Shown here: piece by piece, positions 1 through 8,185 of the stretch | Layout of the letters: each line of letters begins with the position of its first letter | Position numbering within the stretch: position 1 is the first letter of the stretch | Assembly: GCA_910577765.1 (NCBI GenBank) | Contig: CAJTOV010000012.1 | Location: 1-45,108, forward strand | DNA length: 45,108 bases | Source: an uncultured Lachnospiraceae bacterium | GTDB taxonomy: Bacteria; Bacillota; Clostridia; Lachnospirales; Lachnospiraceae | Reading direction: 5' to 3' | Made by a program: the position numbers and the translations under genes | Notes under the pieces: generated by a model | Databases searched by the model: none | Told to the model about the DNA's origin: nothing | The model's input: only the letters and a program-made list of their open reading frames with translations

Positions 1-34
1 TATTTACTTCGGGATTAATGCAACGATGTACTAG
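1..34. repeat. End of a palindromic repeat (family 1)
   Basis: These bases match the reverse complement of the left arm of the complete element at 32519-32685 almost base for base (shared core TGCAACGATGTACTAG). The element is cut by the window edge. The stop codon of the leftward hydrolase gene lies inside its CTAG terminus. Confidence 0.75.
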
Positions 35-1008
35 CCGTTCTGCATCCGCACCCGCTGCCCCTTAAGCAGCGGGTAGGTCACCAGCCTGCTGCCGTCCAGG
101 TCCTCCTTGTACATATCCACTCCGGTGATCTGGCTGTTCTCGTAGGTGGTGTAGTAATAGATTCCCCGGTCCACGTTGCAGCAGCAGGAATATTCCGTGA
201 TCTCGTAACGGTTTTCCCCTACCCGCACACAGCCCCGCTGCATTTCCACGGAGTGGAGAATGTGGAAGAACTGGCTGATGCTGGCAGACTCGGAGCTGTC
301 GGACACGGAATTCAGCTTGGTAAAGACCGCCTTTACAAACCGGGACATGGAGGACATGTCTCCCGGCAGGCCCATGGCCCCCATCCCCAGACTGTAGGCG
401 TCCAGGGGCAGGCTGGAGCAGAACTGGTTCCTGGGCGGTTCGGTGGAAAGGTACATGAAATTATTGAGATTGAAAAGCTGGATATCAAAGGCCGGATTGT
501 TGGTCATGACCCCTGCGGGATTGTCGTAGACCTTCACCCCGTCCTGGACCGCTTCCACGGTAATGGAGCTTTCCCGGTCCGAGACCATCCAGTGAAGAGG
601 GGAAAGAGGCAGCGTCTCCTTAAAATCCAGGTTCACCAGGTGAATCCGCTCCAGCTTTTCCCGCACCTCCCCCACTGTGGCACACTGTCCCAGAAGCCAG
701 GGAATCAGTTCAAAAGGCGGCACATTGTCCCTGTCCGGCACCTCCGGCTTGTAGACGGCATTCTGGGGAAAATGCAGCCCTGCCATGCCCAGTCCCTTCT
801 CATTGACTGCATCATAGTAAAGGGGATAATCATCCACGATGCAGGCAATGCCGATCATGGCATAATGCTGCAGCACGGCGCCCATTTTCCGGTAATGGAA
901 CGGATAATTCCTGGGAGTCACGGTGACCATCTCATAGTAGGTGTCGTCCAGGTCCAGGTTTCGCCCGAAATAATGGTCTTTTGTCTTGTAGGTGATTGCT
1001 GTACACAT
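31..1008 (-). CDS. Choloylglycine hydrolase family protein (bile salt hydrolase / penicillin acylase type)
   Basis: A 325-residue Ntn-hydrolase that cleaves the amide bond of conjugated bile salts or related N-acyl substrates, probably in the cytoplasm. The start is the ATG that puts Cys2 at the mature N-terminus (MCTAIT), preceded by GGAGGG; a start 15 bases further upstream would bury that nucleophile. Family active-site positions are visible: Cys2, the GRNLD loop (Arg16, Asp19), the TNNP asparagine near residue 173, and the PGDMSSMSRF arginine. The MAGLHF stretch has His where many bile salt hydrolases have Asn, so the substrate (bile salt, penicillin V or acyl-homoserine lactone) cannot be fixed. 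It is the second gene of an operon, 18 bases after the YitT gene. Its stop codon overlaps a repeat. Confidence 0.88.
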   Translation of the reverse strand: MCTAITYKTKDHYFGRNLDLDDTYYEMVTVTPRNYPFHYRKMGAVLQHYAMIGIACIVDDYPLYYDAVNEKGLGMAGLHFPQNAVYKPEVPDRDNVPPFELIPWLLGQCATVGEVREKLERIHLVNLDFKETLPLSPLHWMVSDRESSITVEAVQDGVKVYDNPAGVMTNNPAFDIQLFNLNNFMYLSTEPPRNQFCSSLPLDAYSLGMGAMGLPGDMSSMSRFVKAVFTKLNSVSDSSESASISQFFHILHSVEMQRGCVRVGENRYEITEYSCCCNVDRGIYYYTTYENSQITGVDMYKEDLDGSRLVTYPLLKGQRVRMQNG

Positions 1009-1026
1009 TGATTTTCCCTCCACGGA

Positions 1027-1890
1027 TCAGCTTTCCTCGATAAATCCCTCCCCAAACACCTGGTTGGTCTCCACCAGCATCACAAAGGCCCTGGGGTCAA
1101 TCTCATGGACCACGTTCTTCACCCGGTAGGACTGGGAGCGGGAGCAGGCACACAGAAGCACCTCCCTGTCATGGCCCGTATAGGTTCCCCTGGCCCGGAT
1201 GGCGGTGGAACCCCGCCCGGTGACCTGGCCGATCTGGTCTGCCACCACCTGGCCATGGTTGGTAATGATGATCAGAAGCTTCCCGGAATCCAGTCCGTAC
1301 ATAATCTTATCAATGACCGTGGATGCCACAAAGGTGGCTGCCAGACCGTAAAGGGCGGCATCCACATTTCCGAAGACCACCCCGCCCAGGCCGATGACCA
1401 GAAGATCAATGCCCATGGTCACTGCCCCCAGGGACAGGTAAGGATAACGGGCCCGGATGGCCATGGTCAGAAAATCCGTCCCTCCGGAGGAGGACCCCCG
1501 CATATAAAACAGCGCCAGCCCGGCCCCCAGAAACACGCCGGAATAAAGGGCCGCCATAAAAGGCGATCCCGTATAGGCCGGGGTATAGGGGAACACCACA
1601 TCCAGAAACAGCGTACTGACCACCATGGTCTTTAAGGATTTCAGAAAAAACATTCTGCCCAGAATCCGGCAGCTTACCAGGATAATGGGGATATTCAGCA
1701 CCAGGGTGGTGATGCCGATAGGCAGGCCCCACAGATGGTTCATGATCAGGGCCAGGCCCGACAAGCCGCCTGGGGCGAATTCTGCCATGCGGGCAAAGGT
1801 GTAAAGACCAATGGCGTAGAAAATGCTTCCGATTATATCATATAGCAGATCCATTGCCAGGATTCGGATTTTTTTCTTTTGATTTGTCAT
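1027..1890 (-). CDS. YitT family membrane protein (DUF161 + DUF2179)
   Basis: 287 residues. The N-terminal two thirds holds about five or six hydrophobic helices typical of YitT/DUF161. The C-terminal part from about residue 205 (KLLIIITNHGQ onward) is the soluble DUF2179 domain, including RGTYTGHDREVLLC. Family length is normal. Function is not established; members are inner-membrane proteins sometimes proposed as transporters. It is transcribed ahead of the hydrolase gene with an 18-base gap, so the two probably share a message. The ribosome site is weak (GCAGG). Confidence 0.85.
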   Translation of the reverse strand: MTNQKKKIRILAMDLLYDIIGSIFYAIGLYTFARMAEFAPGGLSGLALIMNHLWGLPIGITTLVLNIPIILVSCRILGRMFFLKSLKTMVVSTLFLDVVFPYTPAYTGSPFMAALYSGVFLGAGLALFYMRGSSSGGTDFLTMAIRARYPYLSLGAVTMGIDLLVIGLGGVVFGNVDAALYGLAATFVASTVIDKIMYGLDSGKLLIIITNHGQVVADQIGQVTGRGSTAIRARGTYTGHDREVLLCACSRSQSYRVKNVVHEIDPRAFVMLVETNQVFGEGFIEES

Positions 1891-1910
1891 GTTGGGGCCT
1901 GCTTTCTTTT

Positions 1911-1954
1911 GGTGTTATTTAGAATTCTCATATTTAGAATTATTATACAACACC
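1911..1954 (-). promoter_or_regulatory. Candidate promoter and dyad upstream of the YitT operon
   Basis: A GGTGTT...AACACC inverted repeat encloses two copies of ATTTAGAATT. On the minus strand a TATAAT hexamer lies at 1942-1947, about 50 bases before the YitT start. No convincing -35 was found. Confidence 0.35.
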
Positions 1955-1985
1955 GGAATACAAAAGAGAACCCCCGGTGCCGGCA

Positions 1986-2729
1986 TCAGCGGGAAATCTC
2001 CATCACCGGCTCCTGGGCCGTGACGATTCCCCTGGCATGGATTGTGGCTCCGGTATACCGGGTCAGCAGGCCGGCCAGCTCTTCCATGGCCTGCTTCAGC
2101 TCTTCCACGCGCTCCGGCTCAATGCATTCCATGATGATGAATTCATTTACCGTATCCTCCGTCACCGCCGTGCGCTGGCCGTCCCGCCAGTTCCAGCAGC
2201 GGCAGACCACCCCCTGGCTGTCATAGTAAGCCACCTCCCCGGCCAGGGGCGGATCCTGCGTGTCTGCTCCCAGGGGAAGGAAGGACTCTCCCCCTTTCAT
2301 CACGCCCAGGTGCAGGTCCCCGCAGAAGGCATCAATATTCTCCGCGCCAATCGGAAATCCGTATTTAAGGGAAATCCCATTGGTAATGTCCACCGTAGGG
2401 GCAATGGATGCCACAGGATTGCCGTGGAGCACCCGTTTCAGCAGCGCCTCGATGGAGCAGCGGGCCCCTTTCTTTGTAGGAAATTTTTTGTAGGCGGCCC
2501 GCCACGTGGCAGGGATCTTATTCTCAGAGATCACCTCGCTGGTCAGGTGCCGTCTGGCTTCCTGGTTGGCCGTCTCCAGAAAGCTGCGGATCTCTGCTGC
2601 CTGGGCTTCGTCAATCTGGTCTGCCTTCCGGATTCCCCCGGCCACCAGCACACCCATTGCCACATGGGGAAACAGCCTGATAAATGCTTCATCCAGCACA
2701 AATGCTTTACCTGTTTGTCCAGTTTCCAT
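1986..2729 (-). CDS. B3/B4 (PheRS beta-like) domain protein
   Basis: 247 residues resembling the B3/B4 editing-type domain of phenylalanyl-tRNA synthetase beta as a stand-alone protein (COG3382-like). The central block reads IAPTVDITNGISLKYGFPIG followed by a GDLHLGVMKGGE turn, which is typical of this family. The start at METGQ is set by AGGAGG eight bases upstream; the open frame extends 17 codons further but without a ribosome site. Such proteins are suspected of tRNA or amino-acid quality control, but no reaction is proven. It is convergent with nothing nearby and lies downstream of the DUF554 remnant in the same direction. Confidence 0.75.
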   Translation of the reverse strand: METGQTGKAFVLDEAFIRLFPHVAMGVLVAGGIRKADQIDEAQAAEIRSFLETANQEARRHLTSEVISENKIPATWRAAYKKFPTKKGARCSIEALLKRVLHGNPVASIAPTVDITNGISLKYGFPIGAENIDAFCGDLHLGVMKGGESFLPLGADTQDPPLAGEVAYYDSQGVVCRCWNWRDGQRTAVTEDTVNEFIIMECIEPERVEELKQAMEELAGLLTRYTGATIHARGIVTAQEPVMEISR

Positions 2730-2795
2730 AATGCTTCCTCCTAATATAATCATCGCTGCTGATCCTTTCCCGGCATCCACTGGGGCAGCCTCCTG

Positions 2796-3094
2796 CTACC
2801 CGGCTATCTGGTACAGCAGGATGGGGACAAAGGGCGCCAGAATCAGATTGGCCAGCTTTACATTGGTGATCTTAAGCATGTTTAAGCCCAGGGCAATCAC
2901 CAGAATGGAACCAGTGCAGGCCATCTCATCAATCACCACCGGCGTCAGCAGCGCAGACAGAAAGCTGGCCCCCACAGTCAGGGCTGCCTCATACGATTGC
3001 GGGTGTTCTCGGGAATCCCCTTTTTCAGAACCGCTCCCAGCAGACCTCCGGCAATGACCGCCACACTGTTTACAAAAACCCCACTCAGTACCAT
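2796..3094 (-). pseudogene. DUF554 membrane protein remnant (internal deletion and frameshift)
   Basis: From a well-placed ATG with GGAGG upstream the reading starts MVLSGVFVNSVAVIAGGLLG, the usual N-terminus of DUF554 proteins, then stops after 38 codons. A second frame continues with YEAALTVGASFLSALLTPVV and ends GLNMLKITNVKLANLI, the usual DUF554 C-terminus. About 130 internal residues of the roughly 230-residue family are missing and the two pieces are out of frame, so the gene is dead. It faces the LysR gene divergently, which suggests it was that regulator's target. Confidence 0.75.
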
Positions 3095-3116
3095 TTGACT
3101 TCCTCCCTTCTCCAGC

Positions 3117-3145
3117 AGTATACTACAAGGGAAGATATTATGGAA
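3117..3145 (-). promoter_or_regulatory. Possible promoter of the DUF554 remnant
   Basis: On the minus strand TTCCAT and TATACT are separated by 17 bases and end about 23 bases before the ATG. The -35 match is poor. Confidence 0.3.
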
Positions 3146-3180
3146 CTTAAAATAAATAATATATTACATGAATATTGTTC

Positions 3181-3233
3181 ATGGATGATTCCTGCAGCTT
3201 TCCGGCAGTCCGGAAATTGCCGGAATCATCCAT
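3181..3233 (+). promoter_or_regulatory. Long nested hairpin in the lysR leader
   Basis: A 53-base near-perfect inverted repeat: outer arms ATGGATGATTCCTGCA and TGCCGGAATCATCCAT (one mismatch), inner arms TTTCCGG and CCGGAAA around CAGT. It ends 22 bases before the lysR ATG. There is no T-run, so it is more likely an operator or leader structure than a terminator. Confidence 0.6.
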
Positions 3234-3255
3234 GTGCCCGGAAAGGAGGACTTTC

Positions 3256-4134
3256 ATGAGCATCAGCCGCTACAGGGCCTTTGTGCGGACTGCGGAGCTT
3301 CACAGTCTGACCAGGGCCGCGGAAGATTTAAACTATACCCAGTCCAATATCAGTCATATGATCCAGGCCCTGGAAAAGGAATACGGGTTTCAGCTTCTGG
3401 AGCGCAGCAAATCCGGGGTATCCCTGACAGAAAACGGCAGCCGTCTTCTGGATACCATGCGCGGAATCATCCATCTGGAAAATAAGCTGTCCCAGCTGGT
3501 GGACGATATCCGGGGGCTCCACACCGGCACCCTGCGGATCGGAAGCTTCTCCAGCGTATCCACCCAGTGGCTTCCGGACGCCATTCTTTATTTTCAGGAC
3601 CATTACCCGGAAGTGGAGATCCGGCTGCTGAACGGGGAATACCAGGAAATCCTGGACTGGCTGGACCAGGGAAAGATCGACTGCGGCTTCATCACAGAAG
3701 CCGCAGCCCGCAAAGGTTCCTTCTTTCCCCTGGTCCGGGATGAAATGATGGCAGTGGTTTCACCCCTGCGCCATGAAGAGACAGGGGACTGTTATCCGGT
3801 CCGGCGTTTTCTCCAGGAACCGTTTATCCAGCCCTACAAAAGTCATGCCGACGATGTGAATCATCTGTTTGAACAGCTGAACATCCGTCCCCAGGTCCGG
3901 TTCCGGGTCAAAGGGGACGAGGCCATTGTGGCCCTGGCTGCCAAGAACTTGGGAGTGGGCCTTTTGCCAAAACTGTATCTGGAAAGCGCCGGGAGCCAGG
4001 TGCTGGCCCTTCCCCTCTGTCCCAGACAGTACCGGACCATCGGACTGGCACTCCCGGACCGGTATGAACACCTGCCCCTGACCCACATCTTCATCCGGTG
4101 GCTCCGGGAATGGCTGGAAAAACGGTATCCCTGA
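3256..4134 (+). CDS. LysR family transcriptional regulator
   Basis: 292 residues, the normal LysR length. An N-terminal winged helix-turn-helix spans about residues 1-60 (LHSLTRAAEDLNYTQSNISH is the recognition region). A substrate-binding domain follows from about residue 90 (GTLRIGSFSSVSTQWLP). The ATG used here follows AAAGGAGG by seven bases; the open frame extends 27 codons upstream through the leader hairpin and is not the likely start. It is divergent from a decayed DUF554 gene, so its present target is unknown. The effector is not predictable from sequence. Confidence 0.9.
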   Translation: MSISRYRAFVRTAELHSLTRAAEDLNYTQSNISHMIQALEKEYGFQLLERSKSGVSLTENGSRLLDTMRGIIHLENKLSQLVDDIRGLHTGTLRIGSFSSVSTQWLPDAILYFQDHYPEVEIRLLNGEYQEILDWLDQGKIDCGFITEAAARKGSFFPLVRDEMMAVVSPLRHEETGDCYPVRRFLQEPFIQPYKSHADDVNHLFEQLNIRPQVRFRVKGDEAIVALAAKNLGVGLLPKLYLESAGSQVLALPLCPRQYRTIGLALPDRYEHLPLTHIFIRWLREWLEKRYP

Positions 4135-4184
4135 TCCGGACCGGCACTCCGGAGTCCCTGAACCGCCGGCCAGCCAGCGCAGGC

Positions 4185-5558
4185 TTATGCCTCCACCTTT
4201 GGCAGCCTGGCAATAGCTTTGGCCAGGTCTTCCTCCGAGGGAATGTAGTCCTGCATTTCCCCGTCATTGAATCTCTGGTAAGCAAACATATCAAAGTAGC
4301 CGGTTCCGGTGAGGCCGAAGACAATGTTTTTGGCTTCCCCGGTTTCCCTGCACTTCATGGCCTCGTCAATAGCCACCTTGATGGCGTGGCTGCTTTCCGG
4401 GGCCGGAAGGATGCCTTCTACCCGGGCAAAGGTCTGGGCCGCCTGGAAGACAGAGGTCTGCTCCACGCTTCTGGCCTTTAACAGTCCCTGGTCATAGAGC
4501 TCGGACACGGTGGAGCTCATACCGTGGTAGCGCAGACCGCCTGCATGGCTGGCAGAGGGAATGAAGCCGCTGCCCAGGGTGTACATCTTTGCCAGGGGAC
4601 AGACTTTGCCGGTGTCGCAGTAATCGTAGGCGTACACGCCCCGGGTCAGGCTGGGGCAGGAGGCCGGTTCCACGGCAATCATCTCATAGGATGCCTCTCC
4701 CCGGAGCATTTCTCCTGCGAAGGGTGAAATCAGGCCGCCTACATTGGAGCCTCCGCCTGCACAGCCTATGATCATGTCTGCCTTGATGCCGTATTTGTCC
4801 AGGGCTGCCTTGGTCTCCAGGCCGATGACTGACTGGTGAAGCAGAACCTGGTTCAGCACGGACCCCAGCACATAGCGGTATCCCTCCTGGCCCATGGCTG
4901 CCTCCACGGCCTCGGAGATGGCGCAGCCCAGGCTCCCGGTAGTACCTGGGAACTCTGCATTCATCCGGCGTCCCACCTCCGTCTCCATGGACGGGGACGG
5001 GGTCACTTTGGCGCCGTAAGTCCGCATCACTTCCCGGCGGAAGGGCTTCTGTTCATAGGAGCATTTTACCATGTAGACCTGGCAGTCCAGGTCAAAGTAG
5101 GAGCATGCCATGGAAAGGGCGGTACCCCACTGGCCGGCTCCGGTCTCCGTGGTCACGCCTTTCAGTCCCTGCTCCCTGGCATAGTAGGCCTGGGCAATGG
5201 CAGAGTTAAGCTTGTGGCTGCCGGAGGTATTGTTCCCCTCAAACTTGTAGTAAATGTGGGCGGGGGTGTCCAGCTTCTTCTCCAGACAGTAGGCCCGGAC
5301 CAGGGGTGAGGGACGGTACATCTTGTAAAAGTCCCGGATCTCCTGGGGAATGTCAATAAAGGGGGTGGTGTCGTCCAGCTCCTGTCTGGCCAGCTCCGTA
5401 CAGAAAATACCGGACAGCTCTTCCAGGGTAATGGGCTTTAAGGTGCCGGGGTTTAAGATGGGGGCCGGTTTCTTCTTCATATCCGCCCGGACATTGTACC
5501 ACTGCCTGGGCATCTCCTGCTCTTCCAGATAGATTTTGTAAGGGATCGTCTTTTCCAT
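4185..5558 (-). CDS. trpB: TrpB2-type tryptophan synthase beta chain
   Basis: 457 residues, longer than classical TrpB (about 400) and matching the TrpB2 (TIGR01415) type. The PLP-dependent enzyme condenses indole with serine to tryptophan. The PLP lysine is K116 in NTSGSHKLNSA; the phosphate-binding loop is GCAGGGSNVGG. TrpB2 is often a stand-alone indole scavenger rather than the TrpA partner, and no other trp gene is nearby. The ribosome site is GGAAG, 11 bases from the ATG. Regulation is visible: a Trp-specific T-box leader ends about 120 bases upstream, so expression should rise when uncharged tRNA-Trp accumulates. Confidence 0.92.
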   Translation of the reverse strand: MEKTIPYKIYLEEQEMPRQWYNVRADMKKKPAPILNPGTLKPITLEELSGIFCTELARQELDDTTPFIDIPQEIRDFYKMYRPSPLVRAYCLEKKLDTPAHIYYKFEGNNTSGSHKLNSAIAQAYYAREQGLKGVTTETGAGQWGTALSMACSYFDLDCQVYMVKCSYEQKPFRREVMRTYGAKVTPSPSMETEVGRRMNAEFPGTTGSLGCAISEAVEAAMGQEGYRYVLGSVLNQVLLHQSVIGLETKAALDKYGIKADMIIGCAGGGSNVGGLISPFAGEMLRGEASYEMIAVEPASCPSLTRGVYAYDYCDTGKVCPLAKMYTLGSGFIPSASHAGGLRYHGMSSTVSELYDQGLLKARSVEQTSVFQAAQTFARVEGILPAPESSHAIKVAIDEAMKCRETGEAKNIVFGLTGTGYFDMFAYQRFNDGEMQDYIPSEEDLAKAIARLPKVEA

Positions 5559-5686
5559 GTTGTTGTCTTCCTTTCCTGTTTTTGCAAATCCGGTTCATTT
5601 CCCGGATGGCTGCTGTAAACGGGAGCCGCTTACACGCAGGCAGCCTGTGAACGGTTACTGCACAGCCTATTGGGATTTTGCGGTAC

Positions 5687-5724
5687 AAAAAAACTCCTAT
5701 CCTACCAGCTATGCCAATAGGACA
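5687..5724 (-). terminator. T-box transcription terminator
   Basis: Minus strand: TCCTATTGGC-ATA-GCTGG...ATAGGA forms a stem followed by seven T (5693-5687). The upstream half overlaps the antiterminator region, as expected for a T-box switch. Confidence 0.8.
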
Positions 5725-5837
5725 GAAGTCTCTGCTTCTGCGGTGCCACCTATCTTCATTCTTGCGAATGCTCTCATGCACGTACCATCATACGCGCCCT
5801 GCTGTAACGTGCAGACACGTCTCACCTACTCCCGCAC

Positions 5838-5913
5838 CCCAGTGCATGGCTGCACGAATTCCCGGGTAACTAATACCCGCTATCCGCGCCATCTGTACGC
5901 CTGGGAAGTTTCA
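5838..5913 (-). repeat. Family 1 repeat arm inside the T-box leader
   Basis: About 72 bases align with the right arm of the palindromic element at 32519-32685 with about 12 mismatches (shared blocks CAGATGGCGCGGATAGCG and CGGGAATT). It lies after stem I. Its mismatches suggest an old insertion or a common structural origin. Confidence 0.65.
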
Positions 5914-6100
5914 GCTCGCCCTCCCGGGTCCATTCCCTGTCAATCCCATGGCTGCAATCCCACCGCCAGCAGCTCTCTGTGCATGTTCCGGACAAGTACT
6001 CGTCCCATTCAACGGTTTTTATTTTGTGGTTTTAGGATACAACAGATTGGGGGGCATGTCAAGGAATTTTTCACATTCTGCCCTTAAAGGGATTTTGTTT

Positions 6101-6907
6101 TTACATTACAAGATTCTCACACAAAAAATTATGTAATTCTCTAAACTCATCCAATCCCATATACAAATCCAAAAAGTTCTTCCGAATCAGCTCATCTTTG
6201 ATTGCAAACCGGACTGGTCTGTCCGGCTTTAGAACAGCAGAAACAACACCGAACTGAACTTTGTCAGCATAAAATTCTTGTACTGCTTCCTTCTTGACCC
6301 AGTGCTTTTTTCTAAGTTCCCGGTACTCTTCTGACATTATTTTATCCCGGTATCTCCGGGCATCCTGGCATAGCTGGCCGTAGGAAAGATCCGCACAGGC
6401 AAGCAGTAATTTTTCAACAGCGCCAACACCTGACGTGGGAAAAAGATATAATTTGCAGACCATCCGGTTCCCATCAAGTATCAAATAATCATTCCCAAAT
6501 ACTAACCCGTCCTTCTGAAACTTACTGGCGAAATCCTCCCGAATCTCATCCTTTGTCTTCAAATCTGTGTCGCTAAATACCAGAAAACCACCAAAGCTTT
6601 CGTATGTGTCCAGCTTATCAATCAATTCTGCCAGCATCCCGATCTTTGACGGAATTTTGTTACAGCCACTGGCCTGCTTGACTGCCACTCCTACACAATT
6701 CCTATGGAAAAATACCGGACTGTCCTGCCTTTGAAGTTCTCCGGTGGCAGTCGGATATTTTCCAATCATTTCCCTAAACAGAGTCGGCAGTTCACTAACC
6801 TTCTGGTACTGCACAAACCCAAGACAAGTTTCAAGAATAGCTTCCAGAAGGGAACAGTCTGTCACACCTTCTGCAATTAAAATGTAATATTTTCCATCAT
6901 CGTACAT
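6101..6907 (-). CDS. TOPRIM-like protein of a split OLD-type system
   Basis: 268 residues. The N-terminus YYILIAEGVTDCSLLEA (Glu13) and the later FLVFSDTDLKTKDE (Asp113, Asp115) form the Glu...Asp-x-Asp pattern of TOPRIM metal sites, as in OLD nucleases and DUF3226/DUF4435 proteins. The start at 6907 overlaps the ATPase stop by 11 bases, so translation is coupled; an earlier in-frame Met exists at 6922. By analogy with Gabija (GajA) and PARIS (AriA/AriB), the ATPase would sense and the TOPRIM protein would cut nucleic acid. That role is inferred. The exact Pfam family is uncertain. Confidence 0.65.
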   Translation of the reverse strand: MYDDGKYYILIAEGVTDCSLLEAILETCLGFVQYQKVSELPTLFREMIGKYPTATGELQRQDSPVFFHRNCVGVAVKQASGCNKIPSKIGMLAELIDKLDTYESFGGFLVFSDTDLKTKDEIREDFASKFQKDGLVFGNDYLILDGNRMVCKLYLFPTSGVGAVEKLLLACADLSYGQLCQDARRYRDKIMSEEYRELRKKHWVKKEAVQEFYADKVQFGVVSAVLKPDRPVRFAIKDELIRKNFLDLYMGLDEFRELHNFLCENLVM

Positions 6908-7943
6908 CAAACCCCATCTCATTGCGCAATGTAAACAGCTTTTCTCCACTATATTTTTTAGTAACTGCCCGCCCATGTCTGTTGCGAATATGATATACTG
7001 CCACATCCTCCAGTCTGGAATGACAGTCCTCCAGAATGATGTCTATAGATTCCAGACTGTGGGTGGTGAGAAACACCTGGACATTATTCACAGAACAGAC
7101 ATCCACCAGTTTTTCTATAAAATCTTTTAGTGCCTTACTATGAATTCCTGCCTCAATTTCGTCAATTAACAAGATCCCGTTTTTCGCCAGAAGCGCGGAG
7201 GCTGCAATAAAAAATGCTTTGTACATTCCATTGCCATAGTCAAATAATGTCAACGGCGCAGGCTGGTTTTCCTTAAACAGTTTGATGGTTCTGTCTTTTC
7301 CCACAATTTCAAAGTTTTGTATCTGATCGTCAAAAATCTTCAAAATATCAATCAGTTCCTGCCGCAGATTCTGGTCCAGAATCCTGTCAATATCACGGAT
7401 GAGCCGTTTGGAACTGTCAAACCGGGAAAAAGAAACAAATTTACACGGAACGTGCAAATCCAGAATATTATCCGGCGATCTGCCGACTCTTATCTTGTAG
7501 CTGTCTTCCCCCTCTTCAAAACCCACGAAAAATTTATCCTGTTTCTCTTGATTCTCCCCATCATAATGATATAAAAACCGCAGCTCAAAAACCGTTGACC
7601 GGCTGGCAGTGTCATCTTTATTAATGATCTGCTCTTTCTCATACATCAAATGTGTATGCAGCAGTTTCTCCGTATCATTCAGCCGGGACTTCAGACAGAC
7701 CACCGGCTCATACCCCACAGGAAAGATGGATTCAAAATATTCCGGAGAAAAGCCATGATATCTGGAAATAAGGGTGTCCACCAGCAGATCCACATCATCA
7801 AACAGACCAGACAAAATAATGGCTTCTAATATTGATGTCTTTCCGCAGTTATTGGGTCCGACAAATATATTAATTTTATTCAGTTCTTCCAGGGTCAGAC
7901 CACGAAGTCCCCGATATCCGTTAATTATAAAATCTTTGATCAT
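6897..7943 (-). CDS. AAA ATPase (OLD/AAA_15 type), sensor of a two-gene defence module
   Basis: 348 residues with an SMC/ABC-like ATPase layout. Walker A is GPNNCGKTS at residues 29-37, Walker B is GILLIDEIEAGIH near residue 255, and a switch motif TTHSLES follows. The middle insertion is that of the AAA_15/OLD group. No nuclease domain is fused; the TOPRIM domain is in the overlapping next gene. Codon use and base composition are more AT-rich than flanking genes, which fits acquisition. Start ATG at 7943 follows a GGAGG-like site (CAGGAGGTCAGGGAGC). A strong promoter lies about 80 bases upstream. Confidence 0.8.
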   Translation of the reverse strand: MIKDFIINGYRGLRGLTLEELNKINIFVGPNNCGKTSILEAIILSGLFDDVDLLVDTLISRYHGFSPEYFESIFPVGYEPVVCLKSRLNDTEKLLHTHLMYEKEQIINKDDTASRSTVFELRFLYHYDGENQEKQDKFFVGFEEGEDSYKIRVGRSPDNILDLHVPCKFVSFSRFDSSKRLIRDIDRILDQNLRQELIDILKIFDDQIQNFEIVGKDRTIKLFKENQPAPLTLFDYGNGMYKAFFIAASALLAKNGILLIDEIEAGIHSKALKDFIEKLVDVCSVNNVQVFLTTHSLESIDIILEDCHSRLEDVAVYHIRNRHGRAVTKKYSGEKLFTLRNEMGFDVR

Positions 7944-7985
7944 ATGCTCCCTGACCTCCTGAACTTTTCTGTTATATATCTGACT

Positions 7986-8008
7986 TTACCCTCAGTGAAC
8001 AAGGGTAA
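7986..8008 (-). promoter_or_regulatory. Dyad in the leader of the ATPase/TOPRIM pair
   Basis: TTACCCT-N9-AGGGTAA, perfect 7-base arms, just after the predicted transcription start. It is a candidate operator. Confidence 0.45.
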
Positions 8009-8022
8009 CCGTTTCTTTTTTC

Positions 8023-8051
8023 ATTATACAGTTATCAATTCCTGTTTGCAA
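8023..8051 (-). promoter_or_regulatory. Promoter of the ATPase/TOPRIM pair
   Basis: Minus strand TTGCAA, 17-base spacer, TATAAT; about 80 bases before the ATPase ATG. Confidence 0.75.
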
Positions 8052-8060
8052 TAAAATTCA

Positions 8061-8103
8061 GGCTTGACGTCTGTTTTCGTCCAGTTTTCCCCGCCCCGTG
8101 AAC
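8061..8103. repeat. Family 3 repeat, partial copy
   Basis: Matches the right end of the palindromic element at 36946-37089 (GCTTGACGTCTGTTTT and CGCCCCGTGAAC). It lies between the divergent ATPase and Lon-like genes. Confidence 0.7.
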
Positions 8104-8122
8104 TGCAACTCCAAAACAAAAT

Positions 8123-8153
8123 TTCCCACAACCCGCCAAAAATATGATACAAT
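8123..8153 (+). promoter_or_regulatory. Possible promoter of the Lon-like gene
   Basis: A TACAAT -10 hexamer lies 32 bases before the ATG. The -35 (TTCCCA, 19-base spacer) is poor. Confidence 0.4.
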
Positions 8154-8185
8154 ATACCCATTCAACCACAAAGGAGTAACCACAT

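Larger units (their letters stand above)
5680..6012 (-). promoter_or_regulatory. T-box leader specific for tRNA-Trp
   Basis: Read on the minus strand, stem I shows the AGTA bulge near its base, the AGAGAGCTGC distal region, and GGGAATGGACCC, in which GAA-TGG-AC is the usual specifier context. The specifier codon is TGG (minus-strand bases 5932-5930), the Trp codon. A stem III candidate follows (TGCACGT paired with ACGTGCA). The T-box antiterminator sequence GGTGGCACCGCA is at 5750-5739, then a terminator with seven T. It sits directly upstream of trpB. Between stem I and stem III lies a segment homologous to a dispersed repeat. Confidence 0.92.

Noticed and set aside
253..1011. A 252-codon plus-strand frame opposite the hydrolase gene
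   Set aside because: Exact antisense of a well-supported gene with catalytic residues; no independent support.
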